Shown here one piece after another: positions 35,371-42,784 of a stretch of DNA of 50,191 nt (the stretch's first letter is position 1; every line of letters starts with the position of its first letter). The notes beneath the pieces are model-generated. The model did no database searches. It saw only the letters and a program-made list of their open reading frames with translations, and was not told where the DNA came from. Source of the stretch: CAZMZF01 sp964570765 (GTDB lineage: Bacteria; Zixibacteria; MSB-5A5; RBG-16-43-9). A program made the translations under genes and the position numbers. Location: positions 1 to 50,191 of the forward strand of contig CAZMZF010000018.1 of NCBI GenBank assembly GCA_964570765.1. Direction: 5' to 3'.

Positions 35371-35529
35371 ATGAGGAAAATCCTTTTGATAGAACCTCTC
35401 AAATCCAAAAAAATCATACCACTTTTCCCCCTCTCAGTCCAGACCCCCCTCGGACCCGTAGAATTCGCCTACGGAAGAGCAGAGAAAAAAACAGATAAAT
35501 TCTATTTCAGAATAGGGCTGGAGTTTTGA
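35371..35529 (+). pseudogene. chimeric ORF: B12/radical SAM-like start joined to gene-end repeat
   Basis: The ORF starts MRKILLIEPLKSKKIIPLFPL, like the N-terminus of a B12-binding radical SAM protein (MKKILLIEPPY...). At 35431 it switches in frame into VQTPLGPVEFAYGRAEKK and ends FYFRIGLEF, TGA. This is the R2 repeat joined to a foreign gene start. Most likely a recombination scar and not a functional gene. Confidence 0.55.
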
Positions 35530-35603
35530 GGTCCGTGAAACGGATCCTTAGGAAATGGTAAAAAGGGCTTGATTTGTGAAGAGGAATAGGGTAAAATAAA
35601 AAG
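35431..35603 (+). repeat. gene-end repeat R2 (longest copy)
   Basis: This copy starts CTCTCAGTCCAGACCCCCCT, continues through VEFAYGRAEKKTDKFYFRI and GLEF (TGA at 35527), and includes the palindrome TCCGTGAAACGGA and the tail GGGTAAAATAAAAA. Compared with R0 the codon changes are mostly silent or conservative (Ile to Val, Lys to Arg, Leu to Phe), so it derives from a functional relative of the gene. Confidence 0.75.
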
Positions 35604-35657
35604 TATTTTAAAAATCTACACTATAAATTCATTATACCTTTAATCCGGTGGTGAGAG

Positions 35658-35948
35658 ATGAGAGGAATTGAAGAACTAAAAGAAATCATTAAAGAACACA
35701 GACAAGAACTGGAGCAGAAATATAAAGTAAAAAGTATGGCTATATATGGCTCATATGCAAGAGGGGAGCAAACTAAGGAAAGCGATATTGATGTTTTGGT
35801 TGAGTTCAGTGGTCCTGTTGGCTTTCTTTTCATTCATCTTGCGGACTATTTAGAAGAAATTTTTGGGGTTAAGGTCGATTTAATAACGCCTGAGGCAATC
35901 AAACCTAATCGGCGGAAATATATAATGGAGGATTTGACTTATGTCTAA
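35658..35948 (+). CDS. mntA: MNT-type nucleotidyltransferase antitoxin
   Basis: A 96-residue protein with MAIYGSYARGEQTKESDIDV: the GSYARG motif and the D-I-D catalytic acids of minimal nucleotidyltransferases, followed by VDLITPEAIKPNRRKYI typical of MntA. It is predicted to AMPylate and silence the HepT RNase encoded next, with which it overlaps by 8 bases. A GGTGG site precedes the ATG. Both genes of this pair look intact. Confidence 0.85.
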   Translation: MRGIEELKEIIKEHRQELEQKYKVKSMAIYGSYARGEQTKESDIDVLVEFSGPVGFLFIHLADYLEEIFGVKVDLITPEAIKPNRRKYIMEDLTYV

Positions 35949-36282
35949 AAGGGAATGGAAACTGTTTGTGGAAGATATCTTGGAATCCATTGAATTAATT
36001 GAAGAATATGTTAAAGATATGGTGTTTGATGATTTTAAAGAGGACCGAAAAACAATAGATGCGATAGTGAGAAACTTTGAGATCATTGGTGAAGCATCGA
36101 AATATATACCTGAAAATGTAAAGGATAAATTCCAGAATGTAGATTGGAAAGGAATGGTTGGACTCAGAAACAGGATTGCCCATGAGTATTTTGGCATAAG
36201 CTTGGCAATTGTCTGGGACATCATTAAACTGGAGCTTCCAGTCTTGAAAGAACAGATGAAAGATATTTATGAGAAAGCTTGA
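35941..36282 (+). CDS. hepT: HEPN-domain RNase toxin (DUF86, HepT-like)
   Basis: A 113-residue all-helical HEPN protein. FVEDILESIELIEEYV at the start and FEIIGEASKYIPENV in the middle are the DUF86 pattern. RNRIAHEYFG carries the RxxxxH catalytic motif of HEPN RNases and the tyrosine region reported as the site of AMPylation in HepT. It would cut RNA unless modified by MntA. It is the only complete MNT/HEPN pair of the three modules in this zone. Confidence 0.88.
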   Translation: MSKREWKLFVEDILESIELIEEYVKDMVFDDFKEDRKTIDAIVRNFEIIGEASKYIPENVKDKFQNVDWKGMVGLRNRIAHEYFGISLAIVWDIIKLELPVLKEQMKDIYEKA

Positions 36283-36307
36283 AGATTAGTATGCAAATTC
36301 GACTATC

Positions 36308-36375
36308 CTATGGTGGCAACGCCAGACGCCCAAAGGGCGGGCAGGTTCGTAGTCTCCGTCTACAGGACGGAGTAG
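36308..36375. repeat. GC-rich palindromic block, partly inverted copy of 28890-28950
   Basis: The outer words GGTGGC and AGTCTCCGT keep the same orientation as at 28892-28939. The centre (CGCCCAAAGGGCGGGCAGG, 36327-36345) is the reverse complement of the centre at 28903-28921. CTCCGT and ACGGAG (36355 onward) form a further hairpin. Confidence 0.55.
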
Positions 36376-36380
36376 CTGAC

Positions 36381-36427
36381 AAAAAAACAGATAAGTTCTA
36401 TTTCAGAATAGGGCTGGAGTTTTGAGG
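36381..36427 (+). repeat. gene-end repeat R3 (shortest copy)
   Basis: The last codons (KKTDKFYFRIGLEF, then TGA) of the patatin-Omp85 type are present. The repeat stops right after TTTTGAGG, where the sequence before the IS256-like remnant begins. Confidence 0.7.
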
Positions 36428-36479
36428 TTAGGTAAATTATAGTGTGTAAATTTATAACTATTTGGAGGAGAGAAGAATA

Positions 36480-36519
36480 GGTATATCCTGTTAGGAAAGT
36501 TTAGGAAGGAGGATATACC
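36480..36519 (+). promoter_or_regulatory. hairpin over the ribosome-binding site of the IS256-like transposase
   Basis: GGTATATCCT (36480-36489) pairs with AGGATATACC (36510-36519). The GGAGG site (36508-36512) lies in the right arm, nine bases before the ATG at 36522. This parallels the hairpin in the IS481-like element. Confidence 0.55.
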
Positions 36520-36521
36520 CT

Positions 36522-37096
36522 ATGAAAGAAATAGATTTTACAGAAGGGCGGATAGGGATAAGGTGGTGTGGTGTTCCGAATGGATCCATTTTGGACAAGT
36601 ATTTTTGGAGGGGAGATAAGTGGGAAGAGGGGTTAAGGAAAGAGATACTGAAGTTAGTTAAGAGGGTTTTGGGTAAGATATTAGCAGAGGAGGTTAAGGG
36701 GGTAGTGGGTTGCAGGAGGTATGAGCGAAGTGAGAAGAGAGAAGGGTATCGGAATGGATATTATGAGAGGGCTTTATTAATCCGCCTGAGGCGGAGTGGA
36801 TAGAGGATTTAAAGGTGCCCAGGGTTAGGGATAGAAGATTTGAGAGTATGCTTTGGGAGAGACACAAACGCAGGCAGAGGGCAGTGGACCGAGTGATATT
36901 AGAGGGTTTTTTATTAGGGCATTCGACTCGTAAGACCACCCGGTTATTCAAGCGGGTATTCAAAAGGAGTATTTCACCACAGGTAGTTTCTAATGTTGTT
37001 AAATACTTAGAGGAGGGGGTGAAAAGTTTTAGGAGCCAGAGGATAGAGGATTGTTATCGGTTTTTAATCTTGGATGGGCTTTTTTGTTATTACTAA
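36522..37096 (+). pseudogene. IS256/Mutator-family transposase, frameshifted and truncated
   Basis: The first frame (36522-36803) has VLGKILAEEVKGVVGCRRYERS and GYRNGYYERAL, the usual N-terminal part. It ends soon after a palindrome TCCGCCTGAGGCGGA (36781-36795). The second frame (36800 onward) continues with EDLKVPRVRDRRFES, then LLGHSTRKTTRLFKRVF and ends FLILDGLFCYY. That is just where the catalytic core DGxxxKVR should begin. Less than half of the transposase remains and the frames do not join, so it is inactive. Confidence 0.85.
36781..36795. repeat. TCCGCC palindrome inside the IS256-like remnant
   Basis: TCCGCCTGAGGCGGA is a 7-1-7 palindrome of 15 bases, close to the frame break but by length not its cause. 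Confidence 0.6.
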
Positions 37097-37323
37097 GTCT
37101 ATTAAGATTTTATCTATTATTTGTAGCTAAAAGTTGGAAGGTATTCACATTGATGTGAAGAATTTTTAACTTATTTTTACACCTATTTTGATGGTTTTAT
37201 TAATAAGCCCTTTATATAATCCACCTATGGGATGCAATTTCAAGCCAATTTTCAGTTGATTTTTGAAACTTTTTAGGTTTTATTACGTTAAAATAAGTAT
37301 ATAATCTTTTTTTAGGAGGAAGA

Positions 37324-38061
37324 ATGGAAGAAGTTAAATCGACAGAGATTAAAGAAGAGAAGATGGGGTTTTTAACCAGGATTTTTGGGGTTTTTTTTGA
37401 GCCGAGGAAGGTTTTCAGTTTTTTAAACCATAAGCCTTCCTGGCTTTTTGCTTTTATTCTCATTTTGATAATTGGCATAATCATAGCAGAGATAATTTTA
37501 CCACAGAGTCTTCTTCAACAGAAGGAAATTGTTTCCAATATACCCAGGTTTTCTTCTTCTCCGGAATTGTTGGAGAAAATGACTGAGGTTACTACAACAG
37601 CGAGGATAAGCACAGCAGTAGGTGAGATTATAAAGGTTTTGATAGGGCTTTTCATTCTAACATCACTGGTTTATTTTTTCTGCAACATCATTCTGGGTGG
37701 AGACAGCAGTTACAAAAAGGTCTTATCGGTTGTAACCTATACATCTTTTATAACTGTCTTAGGGGGAATCCTTAAAACTCCCTTGATCTTAGCGAAAAAC
37801 TCAGCGGATGTGCAAACCAGCCTGGCACTGTTAATGCCAGAGGGTGATTTTACCAAGATAAGATTTATGCTCCTCTCAGCTTTAGATATCTTCTCTATCT
37901 GGGAGATAATCTTGATAGCCTTAGGTATGACGGTTCTATATAAATTCTCAATGACCAAAGCATTCATTACGGTTTTCATCTGCTGGTTAGTATTAGTTTT
38001 CTTGGGAATTGGTCTGGGCGTGATGGGGATGTCAATTTCCGGGGTACCGGTTAGCTGGTAA
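37324..38061 (+). CDS. Yip1-domain membrane protein
   Basis: A 245-residue integral membrane protein with about five helices. GFLTRIFGVFFEPRKVFSFL before the first helix is the entry signature of bacterial Yip1-domain proteins, and LILIIGIIIAEIIL and the last hydrophobic stretch fit. Function unknown. AGGAGG precedes the ATG. It directly precedes an efflux operon (17 bases to the next gene), so co-transcription is likely. Confidence 0.8.
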   Translation: MEEVKSTEIKEEKMGFLTRIFGVFFEPRKVFSFLNHKPSWLFAFILILIIGIIIAEIILPQSLLQQKEIVSNIPRFSSSPELLEKMTEVTTTARISTAVGEIIKVLIGLFILTSLVYFFCNIILGGDSSYKKVLSVVTYTSFITVLGGILKTPLILAKNSADVQTSLALLMPEGDFTKIRFMLLSALDIFSIWEIILIALGMTVLYKFSMTKAFITVFICWLVLVFLGIGLGVMGMSISGVPVSW

Positions 38062-38084
38062 AAATCTTTTTTAAAGGAGTGAAG

Positions 38085-39407
38085 ATGAAAAAAGGAGTAT
38101 TTCTCACATTCTGGATAATGGTTCTCTTCTGGATTGGCTTTTTAGCGCAGGCACAGGAGGTTTCTAAAAAAGTTCTCTCCATAGATGAGTGCGTGAAGAT
38201 TGCCTTGAAAAATAACTTTACCGCACGTTCTGCGCAGGAGAACTATAAATCAGCAAAGTGGGAGCTTTTGGGTGGCTGGTCAGGTTTTCTGCCGAGTGTT
38301 GATTTCACCTCAGGCTGGAGTAAGACTTTTAAATATAATAGAATAGAGTATGATACGCTGGGAAATGCAATGAATGTGATATATCCATCAACAAGTAATT
38401 ATCGTTTCAGTCTGGGACTTACCTATCCTATTTTTAATGGTGGTTCAAACTGGGCAAATTTCAATTCAAAAAAGGCGGGTAAAAGATCAGCCTGGGATGA
38501 TTTGAAATTAGCAGAAAGTTCAGTGGCTTTAAATGTGAAAGAAGGATGTTACAATCTTTTAAAAGCCCAGATGTTATATGAAGTACAAATAGATGCGGTG
38601 AAGAAAAGTATCGAACAGCTTAATATGGCAAAAGCAAGGTATGATTTGGGGTCTGCTTCCCTTTCCGATTATCTTAAAGCAAAAGTCCAATTAGGAAATG
38701 ACAGCCTGAATTTAATTACTTACGCCAATAACGTTAAATTAACAGAAGCTTCTTTGAATAGTCTATTAGGTATAGAGATCAACACTGCCTTAGAGATTGA
38801 TGCAAAGCTGGAATATAAAAAGTTAGAATCTAATCTGGAAGATGAGACCAGAAAGGCTCTGGAAAAACATCCCCAGATAGATAAAGCCAAAATGGGAGTA
38901 AACCAAGCCCATTCCAGTCTAACCATGGAAAGAAGCAGCAATTTCCCTAAAATATCTTTCTCCGGTAATTATAACTGGGGAGATAGTGAATTTCCAGAGT
39001 CAAGGGAAGATATAAAAAATAATGATTCCTGGGGTATAGGGATTCAAGTCAGTTTAAATATATTTGATGGTTTTATGACCACTTCCAGGGTGAGAAGTGC
39101 AAAAGCTAATCTCAATGTTGCCAAAGAGAATTTAAAACAGAGCAAAAGGGAGTTAGAGTTAGAGATAAAACAAGCTTATCTTTTAGTGGAAGAAGCTGAG
39201 CAGAAGATTCGATTGACCGATGAGGCACTGAAATCAGCTGAAGAGGATTTAAAACTTACCCAGGAGAAATACAACTTAGGTGCGGCATCTATCCTTGAGC
39301 TCTTAGATGCGAATGTCTCTTACAAGACTGCCAAAAGTAACCAGGTTCAAGCCCTGTACGATTATAATTTAGCTTTAGCAGAATACGAAAAAGCTATAGA
39401 TAAATAA
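38085..39407 (+). CDS. TolC-family outer-membrane efflux protein
   Basis: About 440 residues from ATG 38085, with AAAGGAG six bases before it. A signal peptide (hydrophobic core ending FLAQAQ) is followed by two outer-membrane efflux protein repeats, each with long amphipathic helices and strand pairs (LSIDECVKIALKNN at the start, YNLGAASILELLDANVSY near the end). It would form the trimeric channel for the MacAB-like pump encoded next. Confidence 0.9.
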   Translation: MKKGVFLTFWIMVLFWIGFLAQAQEVSKKVLSIDECVKIALKNNFTARSAQENYKSAKWELLGGWSGFLPSVDFTSGWSKTFKYNRIEYDTLGNAMNVIYPSTSNYRFSLGLTYPIFNGGSNWANFNSKKAGKRSAWDDLKLAESSVALNVKEGCYNLLKAQMLYEVQIDAVKKSIEQLNMAKARYDLGSASLSDYLKAKVQLGNDSLNLITYANNVKLTEASLNSLLGIEINTALEIDAKLEYKKLESNLEDETRKALEKHPQIDKAKMGVNQAHSSLTMERSSNFPKISFSGNYNWGDSEFPESREDIKNNDSWGIGIQVSLNIFDGFMTTSRVRSAKANLNVAKENLKQSKRELELEIKQAYLLVEEAEQKIRLTDEALKSAEEDLKLTQEKYNLGAASILELLDANVSYKTAKSNQVQALYDYNLALAEYEKAIDK

Positions 39408-39434
39408 GTGGATTAGAAAAACTGGAGGAGATTT

Positions 39435-40670
39435 ATGAAGAAAAGAAGTAAGATCATAATTGGCGTTATAGTAATAGCTGTAATAGTAATTGTCGTCTTG
39501 CTAAATTTAGGCAGGTCCGGCGAAAAAGTTTACAAGGTGGAGGTTGATAAGGTTAATAAAGGGGATATAGCCTCTATAGTCACAGGGAGTGGAAAGGTCC
39601 AGGCGAAAAAGGATGTTAAGATCAGCGCTACTGTTCCGGGAGTGATAATTAGTCTTCCAATTAAAGACGGGGATTGGGTTAAAAAAGGACAGCTTCTGGT
39701 TCAGATCGACCCTTCTGAATATAAATCTGCGGTTGCTCAAGCCACAGCCCAGTTGAACTCAGCCAGAGCTAATCTGGAGCAGGCAGAACTGATTTTTGAG
39801 CGCCAGAAGAAACTTTTCGAAAAAAATCTCACCTCCAAAGAACAGTATGATGCAACCCTGACCCAGTATAATGTAGCCAAGGCTCAATATGATCAGAGCT
39901 CAGCCTCTCTGAGACAGTCTAATGACCTTTTGGTTAAGACCACCATTACTGCTCCAATGGAGGGAAAGATTACAGAGTTACTTAAAAAAGAAGGTGAGAT
40001 GGTAACCGGTGCCACTTATAATCCAACTGAGATTATGACCATATCTGACATATCTCTATTCGAGGTAGAAGTAGAAGTGGACGAGACGGATATCGCAGAG
40101 GTGAAGTTAAGTCAGGAAGCAAAGATTAAGATAGATGCTTTTCCGGATACGGTTTTTAAAGGAGAGGTTTCAGAGATAGGTAATACCGCCAAAGTCACCG
40201 GTTATGGCACCCAAGATCAGGTGGTAAATTTTTTAGTTAAGGTTCTACTCTTAGATGAGGTACAGGGGATAAAGCCGGGTATGTCAGCTTCAGTTGATAT
40301 TACCACTGCTTCTCACAAAGACGTTCTGCAGATCCCTATCGCCGCAGTGGTAATGCGAGAGGAGAAAAAAGATACTCTGAATACCAAATCTAAAGAAGGT
40401 AAAGCCACTGCTTTAGCCTCTTCCTCAGAAGAAGAAAAAAATAATAAGAAGAAGAAAAAGGAGCTGGAGGGGGTCTTTTTGGTTGAGAAAAGCAAGGCAA
40501 AGTTCATTCCCATCAAGAGCGGAATTTCTGATCAACAGAATATCGAAATAGTTACCGGCTTAAAGGAAAAAGACCAGATAATCACTGGCAGTTATAAGAT
40601 CTTGAGAACCCTGAAGGATGGGGATAAAATCAAAATTGAGAAAAAAATAGAGAAAAAAGAGGGAAGTTGA
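39435..40670 (+). CDS. periplasmic adaptor protein, MacA/HlyD family
   Basis: A 411-residue membrane-fusion protein with an N-terminal anchor (IIIGVIVIAVIVIVVLL). The lipoyl part is split in two halves (VKISATVPGVIISLPIKDGD and LLVKTTITAPMEGKITEL) around a coiled-coil hairpin. A beta-barrel domain follows (DISLFEVEVEVDETDIAEVK), with a C-terminal membrane-proximal domain. A lysine- and glutamate-rich insert (about 325-345) is unusual. It bridges the inner-membrane pump and TolC. GGAGG precedes the ATG. Confidence 0.9.
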   Translation: MKKRSKIIIGVIVIAVIVIVVLLNLGRSGEKVYKVEVDKVNKGDIASIVTGSGKVQAKKDVKISATVPGVIISLPIKDGDWVKKGQLLVQIDPSEYKSAVAQATAQLNSARANLEQAELIFERQKKLFEKNLTSKEQYDATLTQYNVAKAQYDQSSASLRQSNDLLVKTTITAPMEGKITELLKKEGEMVTGATYNPTEIMTISDISLFEVEVEVDETDIAEVKLSQEAKIKIDAFPDTVFKGEVSEIGNTAKVTGYGTQDQVVNFLVKVLLLDEVQGIKPGMSASVDITTASHKDVLQIPIAAVVMREEKKDTLNTKSKEGKATALASSSEEEKNNKKKKKELEGVFLVEKSKAKFIPIKSGISDQQNIEIVTGLKEKDQIITGSYKILRTLKDGDKIKIEKKIEKKEGS

Positions 40671-40671
40671 A

Positions 40672-41358
40672 GTGCTTATAAAAACGGAGAATCTCTGGAA
40701 GGTATATGAGATCGGGAACGAAAAGGTTCAAGTCCAGGCCTTAAGAGGGGTTGATTTAGAAGTGAAGAAAGGGGAGTATCTGGCGATAATGGGACCTTCT
40801 GGCTCAGGGAAGTCAACCCTGATGAATCTGATCGGGTGTCTGGATACGCCCACGCAGGGGGAATATTATCTCAATAGCAGACTGGTGAGCCAGATGAACG
40901 ATGATGAATTAGCCTATATCCGTAATAAAGAGATAGGGTTTGTTTTCCAGACTTTTAACCTTTTGCCCAGGGCAACTGCATTGCACAATGTGGAGCTTCC
41001 GTTAATCTATAATGGGACCGAGTCAAAAGAAAGGTTAGAGAAGGCAAGAAAAGCTCTGAAGATGGTTGATTTGGGAGACAGGGTCACCCATAAGCCGAAT
41101 GAGCTTTCCGGAGGAGAAAGGCAGAGGGTAGCAATCGCCAGGGCAATAGTGAACAACCCTTCGCTAATCTTAGCAGATGAGCCGACTGGTAATCTGGATA
41201 CAGCCACCGGAGTGGAAATTATGAAGCTCTTTGACCGGCTGCATACGGAGGGAAATACAGTAATTATCGTTACCCATGAACCGGACATAGCCAAATATGC
41301 TGATAGGATAGTTCATATCCGGGACGGAATGATCGAGAAAGATGAAAGGTTAAAATAG
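40672..41358 (+). CDS. MacB/LolD-type ABC transporter ATP-binding protein
   Basis: A 228-residue ATPase with Walker A GPSGSGKST (41-49), the signature LSGGERQRVAIARA, Walker B LILADEPTGNLD and the switch histidine in VTHEP. Short MacB-type ATPases like this act with separate FtsX-like permeases, here the two genes that follow. Start: GTG at 40672, one base after the adaptor stop. Confidence 0.92.
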   Translation: MLIKTENLWKVYEIGNEKVQVQALRGVDLEVKKGEYLAIMGPSGSGKSTLMNLIGCLDTPTQGEYYLNSRLVSQMNDDELAYIRNKEIGFVFQTFNLLPRATALHNVELPLIYNGTESKERLEKARKALKMVDLGDRVTHKPNELSGGERQRVAIARAIVNNPSLILADEPTGNLDTATGVEIMKLFDRLHTEGNTVIIVTHEPDIAKYADRIVHIRDGMIEKDERLK

Positions 41359-41383
41359 ATTTATTTTCTGCAGGAGGAAAAGA

Positions 41384-42601
41384 TTGCAGTTTTTAGAAAG
41401 TGTGGGGATGGCATTGAGGTCTTTGATCTCAAATAAGCTCAGGTCTATTCTCACCCTGATCGGGGTGATAATCGGGGTTATGACAGTCATAGCAGTGGTT
41501 TCGATCATAGCCGGAATGAATAAATATGTAGCTGACCAGATCAACGCTTTAGGCTCATCCACATTCTTTGTGAACAAGTTCGGCATAACTATGAGCGAGC
41601 AGGAATATTTAAAAGCTCTGAAAAGGAAAGATCTGACCCTACAAGATATGGAGGTAATAAAAGAAAAGTGCCCGTTGTGCTGGAAGGTTGGAGCTCGGGC
41701 GGATGCCTTTAAAAAAATTAAATATAGAGAGAAATATGTTAGTGACATAGATGTACGTGGAACCACTGCTAACATAAATGAGATCTCAGACATAAATTTG
41801 AGCAGTGGAAGGTACCCTTCTGAATTTGAAAATGAGCATAATAGAAGGGCAGTCTTAATTGGATGGGAGATTGCGGATAATCTATTTCCTAACCAGGATC
41901 CCTTAGGTAAAGACCTCAAGATAGGGAATTATTACTTCAGAGTTGTAGGAGTAGCTACGAAAAGAGGGACTTTCTTGGGAGAGAGTCAGGACGATTTCGT
42001 CTTAATCCCCATTACCATCTTCAATAAACTTTTCGGCACAAAAAGGTTTATGTCTATCTTTGTCAAGGTGGAGAATTTTGGCTCAATGCAGGAAGCTCAA
42101 GATCAAGTCCGCTTAGTTCTCAGAGCCAGAAGAAATGTTCCCTATGATAAGCCGGATGATTTCGCCATTTTTACCGCAGATACATTTATGGATTTATATC
42201 GCACTTTCACCTCTACCGCCTTCTTGGTTATGATCGGGGTTTCGTCAATTGCTCTGGTGGTTGGAGGTATTGTTATTATGAATATAATGCTGGTCTCAGT
42301 AACAGAGAGAACCAGGGAGATCGGTATCCGTAAGGCAGTTGGTGCCAAAAAGAAAAATATACTCTGGCAATTCCTGGTTGAAGCGGTTACTTTAGCTATA
42401 ATTGGTGGTTTGATCGGAGTTATCTTAGGTGGTGTTATTGCCAAAATTGTAGCAGCAACTACCCCACTACCGGCTGCGATTGAAGCTTGGTCAGTTATTA
42501 CCGGGTTAATCATCGCTACCTCAGTAGGGCTTTTCTTCGGAATATTTCCGGCGATGAAGGCCGCCAAGCTGGATCCGATAGCCTGCCTGAGATATGAATA
42601 G
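41384..42601 (+). CDS. MacB-type permease (FtsX domain), first
   Basis: A 405-residue permease with one N-terminal helix (ILTLIGVIIGVMTVIAVVSI), a periplasmic MacB_PCD domain and three C-terminal helices. VTERTREIGIRKAVGAKK is the coupling segment of the FtsX family. Start: TTG at 41384, supported by AGGAGG six bases upstream. With the permease at 42785 it probably forms a heterodimer. Confidence 0.9.
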   Translation: MQFLESVGMALRSLISNKLRSILTLIGVIIGVMTVIAVVSIIAGMNKYVADQINALGSSTFFVNKFGITMSEQEYLKALKRKDLTLQDMEVIKEKCPLCWKVGARADAFKKIKYREKYVSDIDVRGTTANINEISDINLSSGRYPSEFENEHNRRAVLIGWEIADNLFPNQDPLGKDLKIGNYYFRVVGVATKRGTFLGESQDDFVLIPITIFNKLFGTKRFMSIFVKVENFGSMQEAQDQVRLVLRARRNVPYDKPDDFAIFTADTFMDLYRTFTSTAFLVMIGVSSIALVVGGIVIMNIMLVSVTERTREIGIRKAVGAKKKNILWQFLVEAVTLAIIGGLIGVILGGVIAKIVAATTPLPAAIEAWSVITGLIIATSVGLFFGIFPAMKAAKLDPIACLRYE

Positions 42602-42784
42602 AAAAAGGTAAGGGTAAAAGATAAGAGAGAAAGTATTGAAAAAGTAGTTTTAGAGAGAGATTAGAGTATAAACCTTTAGGTTTATCAAAATGATTTTTTT
42701 AACTTGAATAAAGATAAAGCTATCCACCTCAGGCGGATTTGATTTTTTAGTAGACTTCAAATAGGAATAAAGAATAGGCTGACG
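42602..42784. repeat. gap with two small palindromes
   Basis: ATAAACC/GGTTTAT (42668-42674 and 42679-42685) is a 7-bp hairpin similar to the inner word of the repeat at 27185-27202. TCCACCTCAGGCGGA (42723-42737) is a TCCGCC-type palindrome with one mismatch. No gene is seen; the gap may attenuate expression of the second permease. Confidence 0.5.

Noticed and set aside
35157..35498. A separate gene starting with TTG after the second TAA
   Set aside because: It is in the same frame as 34983 onward and carries the second half of the HEPN domain; its end runs out of frame into the repeat R2.
37144..37159. Palindrome TTCACAT-TG-ATGTGAA as a CRP/FNR site before the Yip1 gene
   Set aside because: The half-sites are in the opposite orientation to the CRP consensus and with a different gap; it could equally be a leftover of the IS256-like end.
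41350..41919. 189-codon minus-strand frame opposite the first MacB permease
   Set aside because: It is a shadow frame of a well-supported gene with low-complexity translation and no ribosome-binding site.
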